Assembly (NCBI RefSeq): GCF_001297705.1
Contig: NZ_LIRF01000007.1
Location: 186,001 to 250,000, forward strand
Reading direction: 5' to 3'
DNA: 64,000 bases
DNA from: Chryseobacterium sp. ERMR1:04
GTDB lineage: Bacteria > Bacteroidota > Bacteroidia > Flavobacteriales > Weeksellaceae
This document shows positions 1-8,884 of this stretch, one piece after another (the stretch's first letter is position 1; each line of letters begins with the position of its first letter). The translations under genes and the position numbers were made by a program. The notes under the pieces are model-generated. The model saw only the letters and a list, made by a program, of their open reading frames with translations, ran no database searches and had not been told where the DNA came from.

Positions 1-806
1 AAGTTGGCCATACAGAAGTAAGAGGAATTCTTGAGCATGAAATAGTAAAAGGAGTAAGTCTTACGGGTAGCGGGAAAGCTGGAGGTGAAGTGGCTTCCAT
101 AGCAGGTTTAAATATCAAAAAATCATTACTTGAATTAGGAGGAAGTGATGCCTTTATTATTTTTGATGATGCAGATTTGGACGAAGCTGTAAAATCAGGA
201 GTAAAATCAAGACTCCAAAATTGTGGACAAACTTGTACTGCTGCAAAAAGATTTATTATTGATGAGAAAATAGAAGATGAGTTTCTTCCGAAATTTATCG
301 AAGAATATAAAAAATACATTCCTGCAGATCCGATGGATAAGGAAACCATGATTGGCGGAATGGCAAGACCTGATTTAGCAGATGATCTGGAAAATCAATT
401 TAAAAAAGCGTTAGAAAATGGTGCCGAGATCATTATTCCATTAGAAAGGATTTCGGATACTGAATTCAATCCTGGGTTAATAAGAGTACAAGAAGGTAAT
501 CCTATTCTTCAGGAAGAACTATTCGGACCATTAGGAATGATAATGATTGCTAAAACGGATGATGAGGCTTTGCAAATGGCCAATGATATTCCTTTCGGAC
601 TTTCTAATTCAGTTTGGACCAACAATAAAGAACGTCAATTATTTTTCATTGAAAACTTAGAATCAGGAACAGTAAATATCAACAGAATGACAAGTTCTGA
701 CCCTCGTTTTCCTTTTGGTGGAACAAAGTCTTCAGGATATGGAACTGAACTTTCTTTGCATGCTTTAAAGGAGTTTGTGACGGCTAAAACAATTGTTGGG
801 AATTAA
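1..806 (+). CDS. NAD(P)-dependent aldehyde dehydrogenase, succinate-semialdehyde type (5' end outside window)
   Basis: This is the C-terminal half of an aldehyde dehydrogenase, which oxidises an aldehyde to the acid with NAD(P)+ in the cytosol. The frame is open from base 3, so the true start lies before the window; the GTG at 90 is internal. Visible landmarks are LTGSGKAGG (coenzyme-binding turn), LELGGSD with the general-base Glu, NCGQTC with the catalytic Cys, EELFGPL, and the C-terminal FPFGGTKSSGYG. The ending resembles succinate-semialdehyde dehydrogenases of the GabD/Sad group, but the substrate cannot be fixed from this half. A shared bidirectional hairpin separates it from the convergent pyk operon. 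Confidence 0.9.
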   Translation, partial: VGHTEVRGILEHEIVKGVSLTGSGKAGGEVASIAGLNIKKSLLELGGSDAFIIFDDADLDEAVKSGVKSRLQNCGQTCTAAKRFIIDEKIEDEFLPKFIEEYKKYIPADPMDKETMIGGMARPDLADDLENQFKKALENGAEIIIPLERISDTEFNPGLIRVQEGNPILQEELFGPLGMIMIAKTDDEALQMANDIPFGLSNSVWTNNKERQLFFIENLESGTVNINRMTSSDPRFPFGGTKSSGYGTELSLHALKEFVTAKTIVGN

Positions 807-843
807 TCTTTTAAATAATTACACTTCCCATATATAAAACAAA

Positions 844-872
844 AAACTCTCGATATTCTCGAGAGTTTTTAT
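844..872. terminator. Bidirectional intrinsic terminator between ALDH gene and pyk
   Basis: A perfect 10-bp stem (844-853 with 859-868) around a 5-base loop, flanked by an A-run on the left and a T-run on the right. It can therefore end transcripts arriving from either side of the two convergent genes. Confidence 0.8.
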
Positions 873-888
873 TTTTGTATGATTGAGA

Positions 889-2334
889 TTAAACCGTAGT
901 CAATCTTAATGTATTCGTTTTACCACCTTCATAAGATGGAGTAGCGTTGATGTTGATTACGAAATCTCCAGTTTCAATATAACCGTGATTATGCGTCAAC
1001 ATGTTTACCTGAATAATAGTTTCATCCGTAGGTTTTTTCATATCGTAATAATAAGCACGAACTCCCCAAAGAAGGTTCAACATCGTGATTACTCTTTTGT
1101 TTCCACTGTAAACAATGATATGAGAGTTGGGTCTGTGTGCAGAAAGTTGGAAAGCTGTATATCCAGAATGCGTTAAAGTAACAATCGCTGAAACGTTTGT
1201 TGTTTTTGCAATTCTAACCGCTGCAAGACATACTCTGTTTGTGATGAATCTCTCATCAATACAGTTGTAGTCTTTTTCCATAGGCTCATTCTTGTGTTGA
1301 TAGAAGCTAGTCTTCTCAATATTCAATACAATCTTAGCCATATTTTCAACCACCTGAATAGGATATCTACCTACAGAAGTTTCTCCTGAAAGCATTACTG
1401 CATCAGCACCGTCCAATACAGAGTTGGCAACGTCGTTTACCTCCGCTCTTGTTGGTGTTAAGCTGTTGATCATCGTCTCCATCATTTGAGTTGCGATAAT
1501 AACCGGTTTAGAATAGAATCTTGCTTTTTCAACCAAATTTTTCTGAATGGCAGGAACTTCTTCCATTGGAACTTCTACTCCTAGATCTCCACGAGCAACC
1601 ATCAAACCGTCACATTCTAATAGAATTTCGTCGATATTTTTTACCCCTTCAGGTTTTTCAATCTTCGCAATGATCGGTGTTTTGAATTTCCCGTTTGGAT
1701 GCTTTTTAATAAGATCTTTTAGGTCGATAATATCTTGAGCATGACGAACGAATGATAAAGCAATCCAGTCAACCTCCATGTCTAGCATGAAATTAGCATC
1801 CTGAATATCCTTTTCCGTTAGTGCAGGAAGAGAAACGTTTGTATTAGGAAGGTTTACCCCTTTTTTAGAACTTAAAGGTCCCCCTTGAATTGTTTTTGCT
1901 TTTACGGTATCTATTTTGTTGGTTTCAATAACTTCCAACATAAGTTTACCATCATCAATAAGGATTTTTTCACCAACATTTACATCTTGAGGAAATTGCT
2001 GGTACGTCATATAAACGATAGTAGAATCTCCTTCAATCTTTTCATTGGTGAAAGTTAGAATATCTCCAGGATTAAGATAAGATCCCTCTTTTACAACGCC
2101 TACTCTTAGTTTCGGACCTTGTAAGTCTCCTAAGATACTTACAGAATATCCGTGTTCTTTATTTAGGTCTCTAATAGTATCAATATTAGTACGAACCAAG
2201 TCGTAATCTGCGTGTGAAAAATTTATTCTAAAAACGTCAACACCTGCTCTCATAAGTCCTAACATTACTTCTTTCGATGATGAAGCCGGCCCAAGTGTTG
2301 CGATAATTTTTGTCTTCTTTAAATGCTTATTCAT
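889..2334 (-). CDS. pyk: Pyruvate kinase
   Basis: Pyruvate kinase transfers phosphate from phosphoenolpyruvate to ADP in the last step of glycolysis. The 481-residue length is normal for the bacterial enzyme. The N-terminus KTKIIATLGPASSS, the active-site IIAKIEKPEGV with the catalytic Lys, the metal-binding region MVARGDLGVE, and IIATQMMETMI are all present and intact. The start codon overlaps the end of the upstream IPExxxVDY-like gene by 8 bases, so it is the last gene of the acpP-fabF-rnc operon. Nothing appears truncated. Confidence 0.97.
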   Translation of the reverse strand: MNKHLKKTKIIATLGPASSSKEVMLGLMRAGVDVFRINFSHADYDLVRTNIDTIRDLNKEHGYSVSILGDLQGPKLRVGVVKEGSYLNPGDILTFTNEKIEGDSTIVYMTYQQFPQDVNVGEKILIDDGKLMLEVIETNKIDTVKAKTIQGGPLSSKKGVNLPNTNVSLPALTEKDIQDANFMLDMEVDWIALSFVRHAQDIIDLKDLIKKHPNGKFKTPIIAKIEKPEGVKNIDEILLECDGLMVARGDLGVEVPMEEVPAIQKNLVEKARFYSKPVIIATQMMETMINSLTPTRAEVNDVANSVLDGADAVMLSGETSVGRYPIQVVENMAKIVLNIEKTSFYQHKNEPMEKDYNCIDERFITNRVCLAAVRIAKTTNVSAIVTLTHSGYTAFQLSAHRPNSHIIVYSGNKRVITMLNLLWGVRAYYYDMKKPTDETIIQVNMLTHNHGYIETGDFVININATPSYEGGKTNTLRLTTV

Positions 2335-2800
2335 AATACTGGATAATTTGATAAAGTTCTTCGTCAGAACTTAGTGTGTAATCTTGAATTGGAAAAACAA
2401 GATTTTCAGGGAGCAAAATTACGGAAAAATCAGTAAACTGTTCCGAACTATGCAGAATATATTCCACATCTACCTGATTATTTAATAAAAATTTAACATT
2501 CTGTTCTTCTGTGAAGAGCTCAGTTTGTGATTTTTTTTCTCTACTTTCGGATGATTTGTTGGAAATGAAAGTAAAACAAGTCTTTGTAAACTTGTGGTAT
2601 GCCTCAAATCTTGAAAAATAATAATCATAATACGCACCATGAAAGATCCAATCTTTTTTTCTGGAAAAATTAAGGTCGTTAATCTGATTTATTTTGTAAA
2701 AAAACTCATGATCGGGTACATTTTTGGCTAATCTTACCAATCCTATGGCAATATCTTCAAATTCTGTATCGTCTAGATCATATAGTTTTTGAATTTCCAA
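2327..2800 (-). CDS. IPExxxVDY-like small protein, function unknown
   Basis: A 157-residue protein with no recognisable catalytic motif. Its place between rnc and pyk, its size, and the C-terminal LLPENLVFPIQDY segment fit the IPExxxVDY family, which in Flavobacteriia lies next to pyruvate kinase. The canonical motif itself is not clearly present here, so family membership rests mainly on position and general pattern. It is acidic at the N-terminus and has no signal peptide or membrane segment. It overlaps rnc by 23 bases and pyk by 8 bases, indicating tight translational coupling. Confidence 0.65.
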   Translation of the reverse strand: MEIQKLYDLDDTEFEDIAIGLVRLAKNVPDHEFFYKINQINDLNFSRKKDWIFHGAYYDYYFSRFEAYHKFTKTCFTFISNKSSESREKKSQTELFTEEQNVKFLLNNQVDVEYILHSSEQFTDFSVILLPENLVFPIQDYTLSSDEELYQIIQYYE

Positions 2801-3539
2801 GTATATTCTCTTTTTTGTTTAAAATATAAAATGCCCTCTGCGCTGCCTTTTCTTCTGCTTTTTTCTTGGAAGTTTCCGAAGCATTTGCAATTTTCTCGTC
2901 TCCAAGCCACACATGGCATCGGAACACGATTGCTTTATTTACTTGGGCTTCTTCGCAAGTTTCGTACTTTATATTCACTTTTTTCTTCTGGCTCCATTCG
3001 AGCAAAAGACCTTTGTAGCTTACAATTTTATTTTCAAGCTTATTGATTTCGGATGGCGTTAAAAGTCTTTCCAAGATGATTCTCTTACAAGTTTCATACT
3101 GAAAGTCTAGATAAACAGCACCGATTAATGCTTCAAATAAATTTCCGGAGATATTCTCACCTAACGCTACAGAGTTTTGTTTTAGTAATAGATCTGTAAG
3201 TTTTAAGTCTTCGCCTAATTTATTAAGATTTTTCCTATTAACAATCTTAGATTTCATTTGCGTTAAATATCCTTCATTAGCATGAGGATATGCTTGAAAC
3301 AAATGACAAGAAATAATTGTACCCAAAACAGAATCTCCCAAAAATTCAAGCCTCTCGTAGTTACTGTCTTGATTTTTAGAAGAGCTTTTTAAAGAAAAAG
3401 CTTCACGGTAAAGGTCAACATTTTGCACCTCAGCACCAAGCACCTGATTCAGGTGAGTACTAAGAAATGAATCTCTTTCCGATAATTTTCTTTTTCTTTT
3501 TTTGAGAAGGAATTTAGAAAAGTATTTCTGTAACTCCAT
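2778..3539 (-). CDS. rnc: Ribonuclease III
   Basis: A double-strand-specific endoribonuclease that processes rRNA precursors and structured mRNAs. The signature ERLEFLGDS at residues 62-70 and the second acidic cluster NLFEALIGAVYLD carry the metal-binding residues. A C-terminal double-stranded RNA-binding domain (roughly 170-240) ends in the helix KKKAEEKAAQRA. The N-terminus has a basic extension of about 20 residues before the catalytic domain, as is common in Bacteroidota. It lies 9 bases downstream of fabF in the same operon. The length of 253 residues is slightly above the E. coli enzyme. Confidence 0.95.
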   Translation of the reverse strand: MELQKYFSKFLLKKRKRKLSERDSFLSTHLNQVLGAEVQNVDLYREAFSLKSSSKNQDSNYERLEFLGDSVLGTIISCHLFQAYPHANEGYLTQMKSKIVNRKNLNKLGEDLKLTDLLLKQNSVALGENISGNLFEALIGAVYLDFQYETCKRIILERLLTPSEINKLENKIVSYKGLLLEWSQKKKVNIKYETCEEAQVNKAIVFRCHVWLGDEKIANASETSKKKAEEKAAQRAFYILNKKENILGNSKTI

Positions 3540-3548
3540 TCAGTAAAT

Positions 3549-4793
3549 TTAGATTTTCGTAAATAGAACGCAAGCATTGTGCCCACCAAATCCAAAAGTA
3601 TTACTCATGGCTACTTTTACATCTTTCTTCGCAGCTTCGTTAAATGTAAAATTAAGTCTGCTGTCGATCTTTTCATCATCAGTAAAATGGTTGATGGTAG
3701 GAGGAACAATACCATGAATAATAGTCCCCAATACAGCAATAGCTTCAATAACTCCGGCAGCACCCAGAAGGTGACCTGTCATTGATTTTGTAGAATTGAT
3801 TTGAATGTTGTAAGCGTGCTCTCCCAATAATTTTGAAATTGCGCTAGATTCTGCAACGTCTCCTAATGGAGTAGATGTACCATGCATGTTGATATGATCT
3901 ACTTCATCAGCAGTTAGCCCTGCATCTTCCAAGCAATTTTTCATTACTAAATAAGCTCCTAAACCTTCAGGATGTGGTGCCGTCATGTGATGTGCATCTG
4001 CACTCATACCGCCACCTTTTAATTCTGCATAAATTGTTGCTCCACGTTTTACCGCATGCTCATACTCTTCAAGAATAATTGTTCCTGCACCTTCACCTAA
4101 TACAAAGCCATCTCTGTCTTTATCAAAAGGTCTTGAAGCTGTTTTAGGATCCTCGTTTCTTGTAGAAAGAGCCATCATTGCATTAAATCCACCAACGCCA
4201 CTTGCTGTAACGGCTGCTTCAGAGCCTCCGCATACAATCACGTCTGCTTTTCCTAGTTGGATCAGCATTTTTGAATCAATAATGGCATTCGCAGATGAAG
4301 CACAAGCAGAAACAGTAGTATAATTTGGTCCGTGGAACCCATACTCAATAGAGATGTGTCCAGGAGTAATATCTGCGATCATCTTAGGAATAAAGAATGG
4401 GTTAAATCTAGGTATTTCTGTATTTGCCCATCCTAAAACTTCTGTTTCAAAAGTTTCTAAACCTCCGATCCCGGAACCCCAAATTACGCCGACTCTGTTT
4501 TTATCCACATTGTCTTCCATGATTCTAGAATGTGCAACTGCCTCTCTGGCAGCCACCATTCCAAGCTGAGTATTTCGGTCCATTTTCTTTGCTTCTTTCT
4601 TATCGAAATGTTGCAACGGATCAAAATCTTTCACCTCACAAGCGAATCTTGTTTTGAAGTTTTTGGCATCAAAAAGAGTAATCGGAGCAGCACCGCTCTC
4701 ACCTTTAAGAAGATTTTCCCAGTATTCTTTTGCATTATTTCCAATCGGTGTTATTGCGCCAAAACCGGTTACAACTACTCTTTTTAATTCCAT
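3549..4793 (-). CDS. fabF: 3-oxoacyl-[acyl-carrier-protein] synthase II
   Basis: This condensing enzyme elongates acyl-ACP with malonyl-ACP in type II fatty acid synthesis. The nucleophile Cys164 sits in VSACASSANA. The two active-site histidines lie in NMHGTSTPLGD and SMTGHLLGAAG, and the C-terminal NTFGFGGHN loop is present. At 414 residues it is the expected length. It lies 36 bases downstream of acpP and heads the fabF-rnc part of the operon, pairing the synthase with its carrier protein. Confidence 0.97.
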   Translation of the reverse strand: MELKRVVVTGFGAITPIGNNAKEYWENLLKGESGAAPITLFDAKNFKTRFACEVKDFDPLQHFDKKEAKKMDRNTQLGMVAAREAVAHSRIMEDNVDKNRVGVIWGSGIGGLETFETEVLGWANTEIPRFNPFFIPKMIADITPGHISIEYGFHGPNYTTVSACASSANAIIDSKMLIQLGKADVIVCGGSEAAVTASGVGGFNAMMALSTRNEDPKTASRPFDKDRDGFVLGEGAGTIILEEYEHAVKRGATIYAELKGGGMSADAHHMTAPHPEGLGAYLVMKNCLEDAGLTADEVDHINMHGTSTPLGDVAESSAISKLLGEHAYNIQINSTKSMTGHLLGAAGVIEAIAVLGTIIHGIVPPTINHFTDDEKIDSRLNFTFNEAAKKDVKVAMSNTFGFGGHNACVLFTKI

Positions 4794-4829
4794 AAACTTT
4801 TTAAATTTTCTTTTTTGTTGAAGAGAATA

Positions 4830-5069
4830 TTATTTATTTACTACTTCTTCGATATAAGCGATAGCGTGCCCTACAGTAGTAATTTTTTCAGCTTGATCAT
4901 CAGGGATTTGAATGTTAAATTCTTTTTCAAATTCCATAATTAGTTCAACTGTATCCAATGAATCAGCTCCTAAATCGTTAGTGAAGCTAGCTTCAGGAGT
5001 TACTTCTGTTTCTTCAACGTCAAGCTTATCAGCGATGATAGCTTTTACTCTTGATGCAATGTCTGACAT
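4830..5069 (-). CDS. acpP: Acyl carrier protein
   Basis: A 79-residue acidic carrier protein. The phosphopantetheine attachment serine is Ser37 in [11 protein letters not shown]. It shuttles acyl chains between fatty-acid synthesis enzymes, including the FabF encoded just downstream. It is the first gene of the minus-strand operon, and a good -7 element lies 33 bases before its start. Confidence 0.97.
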   Translation of the reverse strand: MSDIASRVKAIIADKLDVEETEVTPEASFTNDLGADSLDTVELIMEFEKEFNIQIPDDQAEKITTVGHAIAYIEEVVNK

Positions 5070-5482
5070 AGTAAATTATTTTTTTTAATTGTTAGATGCT
5101 GCAAATATATAAAATTCTTTACGATAAAACATTTTTTTAGTCTTTTTTGTGGGTAGACTATTCTTATTTTAAAGCTGGGAGATTTAGTCTTTTCGTTTTC
5201 AGGGGGTTATATTTTAATATTTTTCATGCTTAGATAATTAAATAAATAATATCCCCTATCTATCTGTGTAGATGGATTTAGTTTTTGGGCGAAAATGGTT
5301 TTTTTACGGTCGTAAAATCTTTTTTGATGGAAGTTTTATGTTGGTTTTTATTCTTGATAACACTTTTTTAAGGCAAAATATTTTTTTTCATGACTCTTTT
5401 GACAAAGTAAAGTTGAGCTTTTTAACAAAGTGAATGTGTTGTGATTTGATGGAAATTTGTATCAATATAAAATTCAATAAAA
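5070..5482. other. Intergenic region between divergent acpP and SDR genes
   Basis: About 410 AT-rich bases. The left edge holds the acpP promoter. The right part must hold the promoter of the SDR gene: AATTTG about 15-20 bases before its ATG is a weak candidate -7 box. I see no convincing small gene or RNA. Confidence 0.5.
5102..5109 (-). promoter_or_regulatory. -7 element of the acpP operon promoter
   Basis: On the minus strand this reads TATATTTG, an exact match to the Bacteroidota TAnnTTTG box, and it is followed by a short leader to the acpP ATG. The -33 region about 19 bases upstream is T-rich (TGTTTT) but not an exact TTG. Confidence 0.55.
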
Positions 5483-6379
5483 ATGAAAAATGTTTGGTTT
5501 ATTACAGGAAGTTCAAAGGGGTTGGGAAAAAGCCTTGTTGAAGAAGTATTATTAAAAGGAGATTATGTGGTTGCGACTGCCAGAAATCCTGAACAATTAA
5601 AAGAGTTATCAGAACAATATCCCAATCAGTTATTGGCTTTGCAGTTGGATGTACAGATCAAAGAGCAGATTTATTCTACAGTTGCAGAGGCAATCAACCA
5701 TTTCGGAAGAATTGATGTCTTGGTAAATAATGCAGGTTTCGGAATTACAGGCGCTACTGAAGCATTTACGGATGAACAAGTGAGAAGTCAGCTGGAAGTT
5801 AATTTATTTGCTCCCATAGAAGTTACGAGAGCGGTATTGCCATATATGCGTAAACAACGTTCCGGACGTATTTTACAAATCAGTTCTATTGGTGGAAGGG
5901 TAGGAAATGCCGGACTTTCTATTTATCAGGCGGCGAAATTTGGACTTAGTGGTTTTTCAGAGTCTTTAAATAAAGAAGTTTCTCCTTTAGGAATTAAAGT
6001 AACTTCTGTTGAACCTGGAGGCTTTCGTACCGATTGGGCTGGCCCTTCGATGAGTTTTGCAAAAGATGTGGAAGGATATGAAGAGACGGTTGGAGGTATC
6101 AAACAATATTTAACATCAGGAAAGTTCCTTCCAATGGGTGATCCTGCAAAAGCGGCAAAGGTAATGGTTGATTTAGTAAATCATCCTAATCCGCCCGTTC
6201 ATTTGGTTTTGGGAAGTGAGGCTGCTACTATTTTAAAAATGGCTGACGAGAATAGAAAAGAAGAATTTGAAAAATGGCTGGATGTTACTGTTTCTACAGA
6301 TCATGACGAAGCCGTAAATGTTTTTAAGTCTGAATTTGGAAAACAATATTTAGCACATAAAGGGATTAAGCTAGAATAA
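5483..6379 (+). CDS. Short-chain dehydrogenase/reductase (SDR), substrate unknown
   Basis: A classical SDR of 298 residues. It has the nucleotide-binding TGSSKGLG (8-15), the NNAG motif (82-85), the catalytic Ser at 134/135 in QISSIGG, and YxxxK at Tyr148-Lys152. It should use NAD(P)H on a carbonyl or hydroxyl substrate in the cytosol. Family resemblance is to the uncharacterised oxidoreductase group that often sits next to an AraC-type regulator, and such a gene follows here. A large inverted repeat directly after its stop could serve as terminator or operator. The substrate cannot be read from sequence. Confidence 0.88.
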   Translation: MKNVWFITGSSKGLGKSLVEEVLLKGDYVVATARNPEQLKELSEQYPNQLLALQLDVQIKEQIYSTVAEAINHFGRIDVLVNNAGFGITGATEAFTDEQVRSQLEVNLFAPIEVTRAVLPYMRKQRSGRILQISSIGGRVGNAGLSIYQAAKFGLSGFSESLNKEVSPLGIKVTSVEPGGFRTDWAGPSMSFAKDVEGYEETVGGIKQYLTSGKFLPMGDPAKAAKVMVDLVNHPNPPVHLVLGSEAATILKMADENRKEEFEKWLDVTVSTDHDEAVNVFKSEFGKQYLAHKGIKLE

Positions 6380-6388
6380 GTAGGTACG

Positions 6389-6428
6389 AATGATGGGGTT
6401 GGGGATGAATTTCTGTAACCTCATCATT
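6389..6428. repeat. 12-bp near-perfect inverted repeat between SDR and AraC genes
   Basis: AATGATGGGGTT (6389-6400) and AACCTCATCATT (6417-6428) are inverted copies with one mismatch, separated by 16 bases. There is no T-run after the second arm, so a regulator-binding site is at least as likely as a terminator. It lies immediately before the -7 box of the AraC-type gene. Confidence 0.55.
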
Positions 6429-6452
6429 TGATTTTAATTATATTTGTATTAC

Positions 6453-7256
6453 ATGAAATCAACAAGAGAAAATCTGGAAAATATTGTTTATTCCTGCTAC
6501 ACCCAGCTCAGCAGGCAGGGCGAGCATTTTGTTTCCGATCATGTATTAAGTTACCAAATCGCTGGAGATCTGATTTTCAATGATGGAGTTAATGATTATT
6601 CAACTACCGATGGTTCGATACGGTTTTTAAGAAGAAATCAGTTGTTGAAATTCACAAAAATACCTCCTGCAAATGGTGATTTCAAGTCATTATCAATTCA
6701 TCTTGATCAGCAAATACTAAAAGATTTCAGCTTGGAATACGGATTGACTTGCGAAAAGAAGCAGTGGAATCAACCCTTATTATTGATTCAGGAAAATAAT
6801 TTGTTAAAAAGTTTTATGGATTCTTTATTGGTCTATCAATTGTCCGATCATTTTTCTGATCAACGTTTGGTAGAACTAAAGATAAAAGAATTGCTCATTT
6901 TGTTACTTCAATATGATCCGGAATTAAAAAACATTTTATTTGATTTTAATGAGCCCGGGAAAATGGATATTGAAGCTTTTATGAATAAAAATTATCACTT
7001 CAATGTGCATTTAGACCGTTTCGCTTATCTTACAGGAAGAAGCTTAGCGACTTTTAAACGCGATTTTGAAAAGGTTTTTAATTCCACCCCAGGAAAATGG
7101 TTGCTTCAAAAAAGACTTCAGGAGGCACATTATCTTTTGGAGAAAGGGAAAATGGCATCAGATATTTATATGGATCTTGGGTTTGAAGATCTTTCGCATT
7201 TTTCATTTGTATTTAAAAAGCAATACGGTTTGTCGCCGAGTAAAATAGTATCCTAA
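6453..7256 (+). CDS. AraC-family transcriptional regulator
   Basis: A 267-residue protein with an N-terminal effector domain and a C-terminal two-helix-turn-helix AraC domain (about residues 165-267). The C-terminal part shows the expected pattern: LDRFAYLTGRSLATFKRDF, RLQEAHYLL, and the second HTH GFEDLSHFSFVFKKQYGLSP. I start it at the ATG at 6453, because the earlier TTG at 6444 overlaps TATATTTG (6439-6446), a consensus -7 box. Transcription would then begin at or very near the ATG. It probably controls the SDR gene upstream, with the inverted repeat between them as candidate site; that link is inference. Confidence 0.85.
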   Translation: MKSTRENLENIVYSCYTQLSRQGEHFVSDHVLSYQIAGDLIFNDGVNDYSTTDGSIRFLRRNQLLKFTKIPPANGDFKSLSIHLDQQILKDFSLEYGLTCEKKQWNQPLLLIQENNLLKSFMDSLLVYQLSDHFSDQRLVELKIKELLILLLQYDPELKNILFDFNEPGKMDIEAFMNKNYHFNVHLDRFAYLTGRSLATFKRDFEKVFNSTPGKWLLQKRLQEAHYLLEKGKMASDIYMDLGFEDLSHFSFVFKKQYGLSPSKIVS

Positions 7257-7595
7257 ATTTCATCATCATTAAATGACGAAAATATAATTCCAAAGCATTT
7301 AGATTTTTTTTTTTGATTAGATAATTTTTGCGATAATTATCTTTTAAATAGATTCGTGAAAAACAGCTCGTTTTATGTTGAAATTAATATTTTCTACAAA
7401 ATACATTAATAATAAAAATGTCCTCAAGTAAATGAATGGTGTGGTTGGTTTGACTGATATTATCGCTTGTTGGATTATTTTTAATCATTAAATGAATAAT
7501 AGAGTGCTGGTTTAATTATCGTATATTGATAAAAATGTCTATTAATACTTTATAAAATAAGTTGTAAACATTCATAATTTTAAAAATAATATAAA
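7257..7595. other. Intergenic region, no gene seen
   Basis: About 340 very AT-rich bases between the AraC-type gene and the glycosyltransferase. It contains poly-T near 7310 but no hairpin terminator I would defend, no tRNA and no open frame with a credible start. Confidence 0.5.
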
Positions 7596-8552
7596 ATGAA
7601 AAATGTTTACTTAGGCGGAAACAATGAGCATATTGATTTTTCCACAAAGCCTATTAGTATTGCATATTTAATCTTGGTACACCGTTTGCCAGATCAGTTC
7701 AAAAGACTTTTTACCGCGATTTACGAACCTTCCAATTTCTACCTTATTCATATTGATAAAAAAGCAAGCCTTGAAATCGGTGAAGAAGTCACTGTTTTTC
7801 TGGAAAAATACTCGAATGTGCATATTCTTAAAAGTGAAAATGTAATCTGGGGCGGATATAGTATGGTTCAAGCCGAATTGGATGGAATGCAATATCTCCT
7901 AAACATGAACGCAAAATGGGATTATTTCATTAATCTTAGTGGACAAGATTATCCTTTAAAATCGCAAAAGATCATCAATGATTTTTTATCTAAAAATAAG
8001 GGAAAGAGTTATATGAAATTTGATGATCAGGAAAAAAGCAGACCTGAAACCATGAATAGAATCGAGAATTATTTTGAAGAATCTGAAGATCGTATTTCTG
8101 ATAAGACTCACAAGAGAGGATTTATGAAAGATGTGATTCCTTATATTGGTGGACAATGGATGATCCTCACAAGAAATTGTTGCGAATTTATCTGTAATAG
8201 TATGGAGGTGAAAAAGTTTGAAGATTATTACCTAAATACCTTGATTGCCGATGAATCTTTTTTTCAGACAGTGTTAATGAATACTTCGTTTAATGGAGTG
8301 TTGGTCAATGATGATAAAAGAGCCATTATCTGGATTCCTGATGGCGATATCAAATTACGTCCCAAAACATTCACTGGAACTGATTTAGATTTTCTACAGA
8401 AAGGAGATCATCTCTTCGCTCGAAAGTTTGATGATCATGTAGACGATGAGATAATTAACAGTATCGAAAGTCAGTATAATGAACCATTTAAAGCCTTAGT
8501 TAAAGTAACTGATTTGAAAAGTATTAGCAAAAGTTTTAATCACTTGAATTAA
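7596..8552 (+). CDS. Core-2/I-branching-type (GT14-like) beta-1,6-N-acetylglucosaminyltransferase family protein
   Basis: A 318-residue soluble protein. Its N-terminus (AYLILVHRLPDQFKRL), HIDKKAS, and the WDYFINLSGQDYPLKS segment match the bacterial branch of the core-2/I-branching glycosyltransferase family (GT14). Members transfer a sugar, GlcNAc or xylose in studied cases, to a glycan. There is no signal peptide or membrane segment, so it should act in the cytosol or at the inner membrane surface on a surface-polysaccharide precursor. It stands alone, with no polysaccharide genes beside it, so the acceptor is unknown. Confidence 0.85.
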   Translation: MKNVYLGGNNEHIDFSTKPISIAYLILVHRLPDQFKRLFTAIYEPSNFYLIHIDKKASLEIGEEVTVFLEKYSNVHILKSENVIWGGYSMVQAELDGMQYLLNMNAKWDYFINLSGQDYPLKSQKIINDFLSKNKGKSYMKFDDQEKSRPETMNRIENYFEESEDRISDKTHKRGFMKDVIPYIGGQWMILTRNCCEFICNSMEVKKFEDYYLNTLIADESFFQTVLMNTSFNGVLVNDDKRAIIWIPDGDIKLRPKTFTGTDLDFLQKGDHLFARKFDDHVDDEIINSIESQYNEPFKALVKVTDLKSISKSFNHLN

Positions 8553-8884
8553 TAAGGAAGTATAATAAAGAACTATTTTTAATATAAGCTTTGATCAGTT
8601 TTGATCAGGGCTTTTTTGTTGGAAGGATATAGGGGATAAAAAAGGCTGTAAAATAGTTGGAATTAATTCTTTACAGATACTTAAGAATGTCTAAATGCTT
8701 GTATGAATATTGAGTTTTATTTAAATTTTGAACAATCGTATAGATTGTATAGTGAAAACTCAATCAGCATTAATAAATATTGTAAATTTTTCACAAAACT
8801 TTGATTTTTTGTTTTTTTTTCACATTGTGGTGTATTAAAAAAAATAATATATTTGAAACCTAAATGTAAAATACTCATTAGTCA
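8553..8884. other. Intergenic region with terminator-like hairpin
   Basis: A hairpin built on the repeated TTTGATCA motif (8587-8613) followed by T6 probably ends the glycosyltransferase transcript. The remainder is AT-rich leader of the GLPGLI gene, and I see no further gene. Confidence 0.5.
8586..8618 (+). terminator. Terminator after the glycosyltransferase gene
   Basis: The arms AAGC..TTGATCA and TGATCA..GGCTT form an imperfect stem followed by TTTTTT, 34 bases after the stop codon. Confidence 0.6.
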
